From Clarkia xantiana subsp. parviflora (taxonomy: Eukaryota > Streptophyta > Magnoliopsida > Myrtales > Onagraceae), in the NCBI GenBank assembly GCA_036873135.1, contig JAPTYO010000009.1:30339756-30403755 (forward strand): a stretch of DNA of 64,000 bases, written 5' to 3'. The notes beneath the pieces were generated by a model. That model ran no database searches. It saw nothing but the letters and a program-made list of their open reading frames with translations, and was not told the DNA's origin. A program made the position numbers and the translations under genes. Positions 46,070 through 57,343 of this stretch are shown piece by piece (the stretch's first letter is position 1; the number at the start of each line of letters is the position of its first letter).

Positions 46070-46567
46070 TCCAGAGCAGCTAAAATAAGTTAGACTTTTT
46101 GCTGCTGAGCTGACTAGAGTAGAGACCGGAGAACGAGAATCGCTGAATTTGGAACTTTGAGGAAGAACGTAGATACAGACGAGTTCTACTTCTTTCTGGC
46201 AGAAGGTAAGAGAAAGTCCGGCTCTGACAGCAAAGGGAGAAGCTGTCTCTGCTGCACAAAAGATAAAGGAAAAATAATTTTTATATTCTCCATTTTGAAT
46301 GAATTACTATGCGGACGGACGTTGACTGCATTTAGAGTTTTAGACGACTAGTGGACGTTTTAGTTTCGCTTTATTTATATTTGGTTGACCCGTGCATGCA
46401 TTAGGTGATAATTAATTTGTTTTGGTTGATTTGTATTTTAACTTTTGGTCAAAAACATGTATTTTTACCTATTTTCTATACTATATATTTGATAACTTTT
46501 TATTTTTTATTCATCCGTTAATTAACCGTCAATTTGTCCATTAAATAGTTACGTGACTTGCAAATTT
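46070..46567 (-). promoter_or_regulatory. 5' UTR and promoter region of the lipase gene
   Basis: A TATA-like word TATAAAAA on the minus strand lies at about 46275-46285, roughly 210 bp upstream of the ATG. The rest is AT-rich intergenic sequence. Exact start not determinable. Confidence 0.35.
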
Positions 46568-48529
46568 TGTTAGAAAATTGGGCTAGTTTTAATTTTTTAT
46601 TAAGTTAATTTGGGCTAGTTTTTTAGCAAATTTTTTTTCCAAGCCCAATATTTAATAAGCCCAATTTTAATGAATGGAAATTGTGAAAAACTAATTTGTA
46701 CCACATTGGTTAGCTCACCTAACTCCTCCCCATTCACCTCCTATAAATACAAAACTCACTCTTCTTCTCAAACGCACAAGTAGAAAATGAGATCTCTTCA
46801 TTTTGGTTGAGTATTCAATATTTTCGGAATCCATATTTTTGGAATCAAAGTTGTATTTTCTCCTCATCTGTTCTTTGTGTTGACGAATTGCAGAGTTCTT
46901 CTTTGGTTGTTATTGACCCTTGTATAAACCCCTTTGCATAAGGAGACCGTGATCCGCACGGGCACGGTATAAAAAATATGTATTTGTTTTCGTGTTGATT
47001 TTACGTATAATTTCGGTGTTGCTTATATCTTGCATGTTAATTGGAAGAATTACTTGTAAGTAACCGAGATTTGACTAATTGCATTTTGGTCATTGGACTT
47101 TATAAATTTGCATATTTACCCTCAATATTTTTCAACAATCTTAAGGCAATTTTATTTGTTGGTCTGGGTGCTACATTGAATTTTGAGATTCAATTTTTGG
47201 AGAATATAATTATTTATTCTCTAAGTTCACAAATAGTGTCGAACAACGACGTTGAGAATGTGATCATGCTCGAGAGCACATGCGACCGATAAAATTGCTA
47301 AGTCATTTAGGCCGTCGAGACTGATAAAGTCGTCAAAAGCCGATGAGGCTATTAGGACCGTTGAGGTCGCTAAGTCGTTGAGACTATTTTGACCGATCGA
47401 GATGGTCAAAGTTGTTGAGCCTATTAAGGCATCCTAAATTGATATATTCTCTAAGGTGACTTTGATCACTAGACCCACTTTAGCCGTTGAGGCTTATGGA
47501 GTCGTTGAATTCATTGTTGAAAATTGGATTAGAAAGTCGGTTAAATCCGATTTAGTGTGTAAGACAATTGTTATGGAAATTTTATTTCCTTGTCTAAACG
47601 CTAATTATTACATTTGACATGTATGTAAGTGCGAATCAACGAATCGATTGCACAACCCGTAACCTTGGCACGTATGTACACCGTGACGTATGTACACGAA
47701 TATTACCCCGTGTGGGCCTGGTTTTGTTAAAACCGAAATTAACTGTGTGTAGGTTTATTTCTATCCAACAGAAAAAAAAATTGATTTTTGTAACATAAGT
47801 GATTAAACATAGTTACTGAAATCAGTAATTCAAATCGGTTTTTGAATTTTAGTAATCTGAATTTGATGTCCCGGATTACTAGTGTGTGGTTGGGTACGAA
47901 ATACTCGGAATTCTAAAAAAAAAACAAAAAAAAACCAAGGGGTTGGTCATAGGTCCAATGTTTGAATGCTACTCAATGAGAATGTAGCTAACACTTGGCG
48001 GACAACTCTAAAATTGGAAAAGACTACAATCTTCTCGATGTGGTCTATAAATACGATCATTTTGCGACTTATACTATCGCAGATGCCGGCGCGGGGTTGG
48101 ACACTTGTCTAAGCCGCCGTCTATAATGCCGGGAAAATCGCCGAGACTTACTTCAGAAGTTGAAGTCATAAGATGAAATTCTTTATGACAAAATCTGAGA
48201 AAAAAAATAATGAGGAGGAAGCGTCCATGTTGGGAGCACTCGAAATCGTCAAAAGAACTGTACGTTAAATACAGATAGATGACAAATTTGATTGAGATGA
48301 AGTTGAATTACTTTATGTGTAATGGTCATAGTGCCTAAAGTAAACATGAATAAAAATATTTTTAAATTGGCTGTAGTGCCTATAGTGAACATGAGATAAG
48401 AATGTTCCTTCTTGTGCTCTTTTGTGGCATAATTTTTTGAACATGTTAATTACGATACCTTGCGGAGGTTATCTAACATGGTTCATATTCCTAAATTTAA
48501 AATAGATCATTATTTAAATGTGAAGTTTG

Positions 48530-48770
48530 CGTTGAAACGAAACTTATTCGGTCGAAAGGATTATCGAACTTCTTGATCTAATACACAGCAATGTTTACGA
48601 CTTAAAATATGTCCAAACGCGAGGCGGAAAATAAGTACTTCGTAGATGATAGTACAAATATTGTTATTTATACTTGATGAAGGAAAAGATGAAACAATAA
48701 ACAAATTCATGGTTTACAAACAAAAACTTGAGTTTCAACTAAATAAAATAATTAAATTGTTTTCGCAATG
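48530..48770 (+). pseudogene. Copia integrase remnant
   Basis: Scattered frames recover integrase-core features such as VQTRGGKYFVDDSTNI-like residues and DETINKFMVYKQKLEFQLNK, with several frame breaks. Further on, DCIFIGYAHNSKVYQFLLFE (about 49503-49560) matches the C-terminal integrase block of copia elements. Confidence 0.5.
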
Positions 48771-49599
48771 AGAAATGCGGCAACAATTATTCTCTGTTTA
48801 GAGAATCTTGGCTTAAACATGATTTAACCCGTGAAGTCATTGCACCGCATAAAACCCCGATTGAGTTGGGTCGCGGTTTCGATTTCACCGGGCAACGTTT
48901 TATGGATTAGTTTTGGACTAATTAGTATTAATAATGTTGACGACAGTCAAGGTTTTGGCTTAGTGAGTGAAATGGTTGTCATTATGTACGTTTTTGATAA
49001 AGATGATCGAATCCAACCGCAAGCCTTCATTCCTAAAACTTCGGGTAATTTTGGCACTTGCGGTGCAACGGGCCGATGCCGTTTATTGGTCTGAGGATCA
49101 TACGGTTTTGAGAAACGCGGCGGTCTAATGGCAAAATTTGATATCATATTGTTTTAAGGAAAATGTTGATATTTTGACGGTCTGAGGACCTACATTGATA
49201 AAATGATGATCCGAGGATCAATGAAGATGTGGTTGAGAGATTGTAATAACTTCACACCCAACCCGTGTGTTAACACGTTAAATATTTCTGGAAGAAATTA
49301 AAATAATGTGGTTGAGACCATGTTTGTTTTAGAGTTATGATTAATATGGGTAGCTATTTTAACTAGCAATTACCTTTTGAATAAGGTAACCCATAAGAAG
49401 GAAGATAAACTTTGTTTGTGTTGTGCCTTCAAATGTGGGGGGTGTATTGCTAAAAGTTATGATACCTCTACGAAAAAGATGCATACATGCACTAACTGTT
49501 GATTGCATTTTCATAGGGTATGCTCATAACAGTAAAGTGTATCAGTTTCTTCTGTTTGAATGAAAGTGTCGGATATACACAAAGATACGTTAATGTAAT

Positions 49600-50118
49600 C
49601 AAGAAATGCATATTTCTTTGGAAAATGTATTTTTGGTTAAGTCTAGAGGAGAGGCGAGCACATGAGACTATAGAGGAAAATATTCAAGACCGAGAACATG
49701 GAGGGCATGTTGAGGTCGAGACCGAGGTTGAAACCGAGGTCAAGCCCATGATGAGTAAAAGGGTGAGGATTGAAAAATCCTATGGTCCAGCTTTTCTGAC
49801 CTATATGATTGAATCCATCATGCACTTGGGAGCTGGTGGATTTTCCGTCCGGAGGCAAACCGTTAGGCTACAAGTGGATATTCAAACGTTAAATGAAAGA
49901 AGACGGATCAATTGATAATTACAAAGCCCAACTTTTCATAAAAGATTATAGACAAAATGAAGGACTTGATTATTTTGATACATTCTCTCCAGTTACTAGA
50001 ATCACATTCATAAGGATGGTCCTTACGATTGCATCCTTGCGAAATCTAGAAGTACAACAAATGGATGTGAAAACAACTTTCTTACATGGAGATTTAGAGG
50101 AAGAAATCTACATGGAAT
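49600..50118 (+). pseudogene. Copia D reverse transcriptase, N-terminal part
   Basis: After degraded linker sequence (KRVRIEKSYGPAFLTYMIES), the RT starts near 49860 and then reads MKEDGSIDNYKAQLFIKDYR, YFDTFSPVTRITFIRMVLTI and DVKTTFLHGDLEEEIYME in a frame from 49893. It ends at the LTR inserted at 50119. One stop (about 49913) and a frame change separate it from its upstream part. Confidence 0.7.
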
Positions 50119-50668
50119 TGTTAGATTACGGGGAGTAATCACTACGGATACTAAATACATCAAACGTGATCCGTAATCCCTAGATCCTTCTGCAGGGAGT
50201 TCACGATCCTCCGGTCGGGACCCGTAGAGGTTCTTGTTAGAGAATCCCTACGTAGTACAACCTCCACAGCAAAGCCTCTGATCGATTCTTGGCACATGGA
50301 CAGATCTCTGGAATGTTTGCTTAGAAAGCAAATTGGCACACCTTGGGTGACTATGGGTTCAGCCGAAATACCTAGGTGGGTAGAGGGTTTTTCTTTCTAA
50401 AACACTCTAATGAGGGAATAGTGATTAACCCTAAAAATCCCCTAACACCATGTATTTATAGGAGGAGCAAAGTGGACAAAAGTCCACTTTTTCCCACACC
50501 ATTATTTCGGCCGGCCATGCATAGGGGAGGCCCATAATTTGGGCCTCTCATGTCAATTGAGATTTGGGTCTAGCCCAATTACCCTAATGTGACATTTACC
50601 TAATTTCCTTAGGCAAACTATACATATTATGGGCTACCAATTACGGCGCCCATCACCATATGCTTACA
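50119..50668 (-). repeat. 3' LTR of copia E
   Basis: On the minus strand it starts TGTAAGCATATGGTGATG and ends GTAATCTAACA. It shares blocks with the LTRs at 10094, 40605 and 56756, such as GGCGCC near the start and CGATCAGAGGC. 550 bp. Confidence 0.8.
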
Positions 50669-51776
50669 GATCCCACTCGCCGGAATGGGAGGGTGCATGT
50701 TAATGTATTGTTGTCCAAATCTGCATCAACATTTCACTCCTTCAATCTGCTCCTTGCTTCCGAATAGTTCATACGAGGTTTGCCGTGCGACCGGCGGATA
50801 CGAAGGGCATCGTGCTACTCATTTGTTAGGAGTATTGTAGCGCCCACGGAACGTTGATTCCCTTTTCTCCAATCAACCTGTTATAAACAACATTTATATT
50901 GTACCGCACTGTATCCTAGGTCAACTGTTAATTCTCCTTTTGCCTAGTTTCCACATAGGAACACTTCTCCAAGGCATCCGTACAAGTATTTACAACCTTT
51001 AACTAATATCTGGTTGATGGCCATCTAGTGAATACAAGAGTTGGTGAATTACAGGTGAACTTGACCATCCCCATCGCTCATATCCTTAGTCAGACCCAAT
51101 TGGTTTCCAATGACGTGGTCACTGGGCCTTTTTGTTCAGCACTACGCTCGTACGCCGGGAAGCGAGCATTGAGCCTGACCTTAGATATGAGTTCTGAGTC
51201 CGTGAGGATACTTTAGGTGCCTCTTCATAAGGCTCATGGGATCAATCACACGCTCGAGGTGAAAAAGTTTGCGCCCGCCAGAATCACGAGGATTCCTTCC
51301 TAGCACAACCAAGCTGTGACCCCGTGGTTGAACGTGGCACTCGTAGTATGAAGCACGCGTTGATAGCATACTTGAACCTTTTGGGTTGACAGGAAAGGGA
51401 TATGTCAATCATGCTATCACAGATTCTCATCTGACCCAGAATGTGGTTTAATGACGAACGAAGTTCATCATATCGAGTTACTTCGAAACTAGATAATCGT
51501 CTTGCTTAATCAGGTTTATCCCCTTGACGCTTAGCCAGTCTTGTTTGGTAGAGGCCTCCATCCACCACAAGACTACTGTACCTGTGTGACTAGGTAAGGC
51601 CCACATTCGACATAGTTTGATAGAGGATTGCGTCCTCCTACGACTTAGTTTATAGACCGTAAATCTGATGTAATCAAAACATTATGACATCGATTGATCA
51701 TAAAATCAGTTGCAATTCTTTCGCTTAAAAAATGTAGCTTTCTAATATCAAAATGTTATCACAGATACTTGCCATT
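50669..51776 (-). other. Long 3' non-coding region of copia E
   Basis: No open frame of note. It is homologous along its length to 57344-58480 in copia F, including CTCGCCGGAATGGGAGGGTG, GTTCATACGAGGTTTKCCGT and CACACGCTC blocks. Conservation of a non-coding stretch between two copies suggests it is a regular part of this family. Confidence 0.6.
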
Positions 51777-52777
51777 CTAAACCCTACGCAATCCAAGGAA
51801 TTTTACGTGCTTTTTGAATATCTCCCTGCGTAATGGTTTAGTTAATGGGTCCGCAATCATATTATCAGTAGACAAGTATTCCATAGTGATTATATTGTCT
51901 TCTACCATAGATTTAACATAGAAATATTTCACATTAATGTGTTTGGTCCTACTATGGTACTTCAGATTCTTAACTGCCGCAATGGCTGCTTGACTGTCAG
52001 AGAAGACCTTCACAGGTTTATTCTCAACATCACCACCAAGCAACGCAGTTAGAAGCCTTTTGATCCAGGTTTACTTCTTGCTCGTCTATGAAATGTCGGT
52101 ATTAGCAAGGAGGAACACTCCCCCTGTGGTGGACTTACGATCATCCGGATCGCCACCATGGTCGGCGTCACTGTAACCGGTCAATTCTAATTTCTTGCCC
52201 TCAAAGCACAGCGCGTAGTTGGCAGTACCTTTCAGATAACGAATTATTCGTTTTACAACTTTTAAATGTTGATAGCCAGGATCTGATTGGAAACGTGCTA
52301 CTAGGCTTACGGCGTAACAGATATCCGGACGGGTGCATTGCATGGCGTACATCAAACTACCAACCATGCTTAAATACTCTGCACCCTTCAATTGTTCACG
52401 CTCTGCCAGGTTCTTGGGGCCGTCACGTTTTGACAGTGCGCACCCAAACACCACCGGCGTATCCACGGGTTTGGCACCTGTAATCTGAATCTTTTCAACA
52501 GTCTGTTGATATAAGCTTCTTGAGATAGACACAATTTCCGGGTGGCCCGATCTCTAGCAAATTTAATGCCTAAGATGTACGTGGCCTCTCCCATGTCTGT
52601 CATCTCAAATACAGATGCCAACCAGGACTTTGACTTGTTCATAAAACTCACGTCGTTTGTGGCAATGAGTATGTCGTCCACGTATAAGGTTAAGATGACA
52701 TACTTAGACCTGAAGGTCTTATAATACACGCACGGATCCTTGTGAAGATTCAGAAATCCGTTTCCTACGATTGGCAT
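51777..52777 (-). pseudogene. Copia E reverse transcriptase and RNase H, frameshifted
   Basis: The first frame carries ILTLYVDDILIATND (catalytic YVDD) and SVFEMTDMGEATYILGIKFA. The second carries LSKRDGPKNLAEREQLKGAE, TRPDICYAVSLVARFQSDPG and TGYSDADHGGDPDDRKST. The third carries VKVFSDSQAAIAAVKNLKYH and NMIADPLTKPL. Two frame changes separate them, so the protein is not made. Confidence 0.85.
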
Positions 52778-54013
52778 AGGTTCGGTGTTGCCCCCTCATT
52801 TAGTGCTACCCTTCCTTGGATGTAGAGGTGGTTTTGGCTAAAAAATGAGTATTGTGCTAGTGGGAGGAGAGTGATGTGTTTTCCTTGCATGCTGGGTTGG
52901 AGTGGTATTCCCTACTTTCACAGCATGTTGTCCTGTCCTTTGGACACGCGGGCATCTTTTGGGTGTAACTTCTGTACATAGATATATTGTAGGATGGGAT
53001 TCTATCTGATGGCGCTTCATATGGCTCTCCATGGAAATGCATATTGTATTGGAACCCCTTGAATGGAATTTTCTCAAGGTAGGCGATGTAGGCCCTGCTG
53101 GTTGTAGTGACCCTCATTGTTTGGGGTTATCCTTTTGCTCGTGGAGGGGGGAGGTGTATGCAGGCACCGCGATGCTTGCCCCCAGTGTATGTGGTTGTTC
53201 TTACTAATACCATATTCTTCTGGGGATGGAGTTATTGATCATTTCTTCCCCTAGTGTGCCATGTCCTTCACAGAGTGGCTGTTGTTCAGAGGTCACCTTC
53301 AGGTGCCTCCTATAGATGTGCTCTGGAAGAGCTAGTCTAGGTGTATTCATGAAGGGATGTAAGGATGGTGCTCCTCCTTGTGGAGAGGTTGATGTTTTGC
53401 TCCCTCCTCATTTTGCCCTCTATTGGTATACTCTGGAAGAGCTACCATGGGTGTATTTTTGTTGTAGCCACTTTTTTGGCATTCTGGCCTATTCTTGGGA
53501 GTTTGGTTGTTGCCCCCACTAGGGGCTTGTCTTTCATTAGGGGTGAGGGGTAGTTGTTGCTTGACTACCGACTGTGGTATCTTGGAGCTTGATGGAGTGT
53601 TATCCAATGAGTGTTATTCTCCATTGGACGACGGGTTCTAAACATCCTTTGGTTATTGCCCCGGGATGCTAGGCTCCTGAAGACCCACGGTTGGTACCTT
53701 ACTATGCCGCCCTTGTTCTCTCGGACCCCCTTATATATTTCCATCGAGCACAAGTAGTAGGCTACGTTTTTTTTGCTCGAATCCGCAGACGGCGCCATTG
53801 TTTGCACACGAGTGTCCTTCGTGGGCTTCTCCTTCCGTTTTCTTCTTCTTATCGGACCCCTCCTTCTAGTATTCTTGCCTCGTGGGCTTCTTCTTCTCGT
53901 ATACTTGCAAATAGGCGCCCGGGAGGGGGATTCCTGTAAGTCCACTATTTGCACACGGTGTCCTGAGTATCTTCTTTCTTCGGACCTCCGCCTTTCCCTC
54001 TCTGTGGGATACC

Positions 54014-54785
54014 TGCAAAAGGGGTGATACCGAGACCAAGGGGGGTGGTGCTCGGTGTGCCCTCTCCGATGCTTAAGTGAGTATATGCTCTTAGAGAGAT
54101 AAAGTAGAGAGAAGGTAGAGCTTGAGTGAGAGATAGCAAGATTAGTCTCAAATGAGGAGAGGAGGTCTCTATTTATAGAGTTCCTATCGGACCGCCCCGG
54201 TTCCAGTGGTTTCATGGTCCGGTTGTGGCAGGTTTGTAATATAAGTTGGTCTTGACCGTAAATAAGGTGTATTTGACCTCGGTCTGACCGTAGACGAGCA
54301 TAACATGCTAAGTGTGGATAAATGGCCACCAAGGGCGAGCTCCGGGCGAAATATCGTCCGGGGGTAGGGGTCCGGACGAGGGGAACTCGCCCGGACGGAA
54401 GGGGGTACCCGGGCGGGTACCCCACTCGGTTTTACCGAGTGTGGTGTGGATGGCGCTCGGGTAACCCGAGTGCCCCACGCTCGGATAACCCGAGCGTGGT
54501 GTCCACACTTGGTACCAGGTGTGGATGGCGCTTGGATATCCGAGCGTCCCACACTTGGTATTTACTAAGTGTGGTGTCCACACTTGGTAACCAAGTGTGG
54601 ACACCGCTCGGATACCCTCGAGTGATTTTTGCCACTCGGGGTCTTCCCGAGTGGATTTCATCACTCGGGGTTTTTCTGGGCCTAAGTAATGGGCCCCGGG
54701 TGTCCGTGTTCTAAGTTTCGAGTTATATCTGGTTATGGCCCATTTCTCGGGTCCAATTAGTGATAGCTTGTGCGTATATCCACCA
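54014..54785 (-). repeat. LTR of Tat-like element 3
   Basis: On the minus strand it starts TGGTGGATATACGCAC, compared with TGATGGATATAYRYCC in LTRs 1 and 2, has a TATA box (TATAAATA, about 54172-54179), the CTTAAGCATCGGAGAGGG block in the leader, and ends CCCTTTTGCA. About 772 bp. Boundaries come from analogy with the other two LTRs. Confidence 0.6.
54418..54662. repeat. Array of about nine consecutive short palindromes in U3 of LTR 3
   Basis: Successive hairpin units include CACTCGGTTTTACCGAGTG, CGCTCGGATAACCCGAGCG, CACACTTGGTACCAGGTGTG, GCGCTTGGATATCCGAGCG, then a CCACACTTGG/CTAAGTGTGG pair, CCACACTTGGTAACCAAGTG (continuing TGG) and CACTCGGGGTCTTCCCGAGT. They lie head to tail with a spacing of 20-30 bp, about 250 bp upstream of the TATA box in LTR orientation. 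Confidence 0.9.
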
Positions 54786-55003
54786 GTTAGGTCGGACCAT
54801 GACTAAGGTCGCGGACCTGGGCGACCCTAGGTCCCTAACCATGATGGGTCAGGCATGTGCTACAAAAAATAAGCAAAAAAAAAAAAGGCCAAATTTTTTC
54901 AAACTTGTAGTATCAAAAATAGGCAAAAAAAAAAAAAAAAAACATGTTGGACCAAAAACCAAAAGTTATCAAACATCTGGTACCAAAAAACCAATTAACC
55001 CTT
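54786..55003. mobile_element. MULE-MITE fragment
   Basis: It contains core words GTCGGACCATGACTAAGGTC and CTGGGCGACCCTAGGTCCC, and ends GGTACCAAAAAACCAATTAA CCC, like the right arms of 19532-22966 and 36922-37741. The left part is missing because LTR 3 abuts at 54785. Confidence 0.6.
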
Positions 55004-55404
55004 AATAATTATTAGAATAAATTAATAATTTTTTTATATGAGATAATTTATCTAATTTGTTTTTTCCAAAAAATAATTTATTTAATAGAAATAAAAGAAT
55101 GCTACACATTTTATATAATTTTTTTTAATTATATCTTAACGTGCGAATATATGTTCCATTTATTAGTTGATATGTTTACGATATAATATTGGGATTTTTT
55201 GTATAACTATTACAAAAATAAAAATATAAAAAATATATTTCCCGACTAAATATACAATTAGTTATATATATATTATTTTAGTTGTACTTTTTGATAAATT
55301 TAAATTTAATAAAGTCTATTTATATTCAATATTAAAATGTATGTATAATAATATTTTTTTAAAAAATAAATTTAATTTAAAAATTGATAATTTTAGTATT
55401 AAAA
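55004..55404. other. AT-rich intergenic DNA
   Basis: No gene or element recognised. Confidence 0.4.
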
Positions 55405-56206
55405 TCTATATATATATTATAAATTCTGAAAGAAAGACAAAAACAGATTGAATGTGGAGCTGAGGATTTTGTTTTTTACGTTACTCGATCCATTTATGAC
55501 AATTGAGTTAAGAGTTTTGTAGTCATTAACTCCATAATATTGATTGCACTAGGGAGCTGAGGGTTTTTAAGTTGCAATTAATCGCAATTAAAATTTTGCT
55601 GATTTCAAACCGTACAAGATTCAATGTATACAATTAATCACAATTAAAATTTCAGACCGTTAAAGATTCAATGTATGCAATTAATCGCAATTAAAATTTC
55701 CATGATTTCAAACCGTTCAAGATTCAATGTATGCAATTAATGGCAATTAGAATTTCGGACCGTTCAAGATTCAATGTATGTAATTAATCGAATTAGATTT
55801 TTTCTGATTTTTAACAGATGCTTAACGCGAGTCGGCGAACGAAGATAACAGGCGGTACGAGCGGCTGACAGTCTCAGTGGTAGAGCCATCTCTATCTCCG
55901 GCGAGATACCGTCGGTGGTCATCAAAGCCATATATGTTGAAGAACATACGCTTTACATGGATTCGACGACCAAAGGTAGAATGCGGTACGAGCATCTAAA
56001 ATTTATTTGTGAATTTGCGCAATGGTGTTTTATGGTTCAAAATTTTCAGTCTTTCGTTTACTTTTTCGAAATTTAGACTGGTATTTTATTTAAAAATAGT
56101 GTTTCAACATATTACAAATAGTCAGTATAAATTTCATCGAATATTAGTTTATTAATTATACATATTTGGTAAGTCACCTCGCGCGATGCGCTGGAAATGC
56201 ACCTAG
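55405..56206 (+). mobile_element. Non-autonomous Helitron
   Basis: It starts TCTATATATATATTATAAA after an A. It ends with the hairpin GCGC-GAT-GCGC (56180-56190), eleven bases, then CTAG before a T. A 5' TC, a 3' hairpin about 11 nt before CTRR, and insertion between A and T are the defining Helitron features. About 802 bp, no coding capacity. Confidence 0.6.
55575..55800 (+). repeat. Four-copy tandem repeat inside the Helitron
   Basis: Units of about 45-62 bp contain GTTCAAGATTCAATGTATGC followed by AATTAATCGCAATTAAAATT. Copies start near 55601, 55650, 55710 and 55755. Confidence 0.75.
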
Positions 56207-56629
56207 TGAAAGTATAAAAAAATCAAGCAAAAGCATAACTTTTTGTTTTAAAAAAATATCAAAATAATTTCATTAATAATTAGTATTAATAGGTTAAAAA
56301 AACAGACAAAAAATATGAAATGTCTTCTAATATGTAATGGAATTGCAGATAAAAATCTAAGTACTTATATGAGTCTACATGGTAACGCCACATCATTGAA
56401 GAGGTATGTATGTTAAGATTAATCAAAAGAACTACTTCATTTTGACATGTAACCGTTCATTTAATTACTTATCAAGATTCTAGAAAACTTACTGAAATTA
56501 TATTATATATAGATAATATAACAAAATAATAAATGTTATGCGAAAATCCTACTCCTTTTGAATTATGTATCTATTTCCATATAATATCAGTTCCTTAATA
56601 TGTTAATTATTTACTAGGTACTCTTACTA
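56207..56629. other. AT-rich DNA between Helitron ends
   Basis: No gene recognised. Confidence 0.35.
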
Positions 56630-56755
56630 CTAGATGATGGCCCAACGCGTCGTGCGAGATATTCTTCTGTATTTTGTAGTGTAGTAAAACAATGGCTAAC
56701 ATTTATTCTTTACAGGTATGATGTCGAATCTTAACGGAAATTCTGATGGATTCAG
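56630..56755 (-). mobile_element. Second Helitron 3' end, minus strand, truncated
   Basis: On the minus strand CTCGCACGACGCGTTGGGCC followed by ATCATCTAG then T aligns base by base with the terminus of the Helitron ending at 56206. The body would extend to the right but is cut by the copia F LTR at 56756. Confidence 0.45.
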
Positions 56756-57343
56756 TGGATACAATTACGGAATAAAAATGTGTACATGCTTGGTAAACTA
56801 ATTACGTAGCGGAAAGGAAGCACATACCAGTTTTATAATTCCGTAGCCTAGGAACGTCACGAGGGAGTTTGCGATCTGCCTGTTGGTGTCCTGCGGGAAC
56901 CCTTGTTGAGGAGCAATCTACAGGCTATGGTCTCCACAACAAAGCCTCTTCAATCTGGTTGTTGGGATGGATCTCTAGAGTAAATTTTCTTAGCAATTTC
57001 GGCACCTCCTTGGGTGAAAGGGGGTTTCGGCCGAACCTAATGTGTAAGGGGAGATGGGATTTATTTTGTCTTAACTAAAGGAGAGAAACTGATTAACCTT
57101 AACAAATCCCCTAACACCTCCTATTTATAAGAGTAGGTGAGCAAAGCCCACCAAGGGCTTGCTCCCTATAGTTCGGATGAACCACATAATGGGGTAGGCC
57201 CAATTTTGGGCCTCGTATGGTCCATCGAGATTTTGGCCTGACCCAAAAATCCCTAATGTGACATACCCAAATTATACTTAGGATGTTAGGCTTATATTAA
57301 TGGGCTCCCTATTACGGTGGCCCATATACTCCAAATGCCAACA
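56756..57343 (-). repeat. 3' LTR of copia F
   Basis: On the minus strand it starts TGTTGGCATTTGGAGTATAT and ends ATTGTATCCA, by alignment with the copia E LTR and its following CTCGCCGGAATGGGAGGGTG flank. 588 bp. Confidence 0.7.

Larger units (their letters stand above)
46568..50118 (+). mobile_element. Decayed copia element D, plus strand, cut by copia E
   Basis: A possible 5' LTR begins TGTTAGAAAATTGGGC at 46568 and has a TATA box (TATAAATA, about 46743) with a leader. Its right end is uncertain (a CCAACA at 47770 is a candidate, but no primer-binding site follows). Integrase remnants lie at 48530-48760 and 49495-49560, and the N-terminal RT at 49600-50117. The RT stops at the LTR of copia E. 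Confidence 0.55.
50119..52785 (-). mobile_element. Copia element E, minus strand, 5' truncated
   Basis: Read right to left: RT with YVDD (52777-52388), RT end/RNase H in two further frames (52532-52086, 52043-51777), a 1.1 kb non-coding region (51776-50669) and the 3' LTR (50668-50119). Sequence upstream of the RT is lost at about 52785, where a gypsy leader begins. Related to copia F. Confidence 0.75.
52786..54785 (-). mobile_element. Tat-like gypsy element 3: LTR and leader, minus strand
   Basis: The LTR (54785-54014) is followed on the minus strand by about 1.2 kb of leader or gag-proximal sequence, cut at about 52785 by copia E. A long minus-strand frame (54425-53565) crosses the LTR end and is basic and low-complexity; I do not treat it as a gene. 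No primer-binding site was recognised. Confidence 0.5.

Noticed and set aside
45754..46093. Open frames of 94 and 109 codons over lipase exon 1
   Set aside because: Out of frame with the lipase family match and without recognisable content.
41169..50118. Copia C and copia D as two halves of one split element
   Set aside because: Their order is reversed on the chromosome, their LTR starts differ and their RT styles differ.
53565..54425. Long minus-strand open frame of 286 codons
   Set aside because: It runs across the LTR 3 boundary, is low-complexity and basic, and resembles no family. Better explained as chance openness in a GC-rich LTR and leader.
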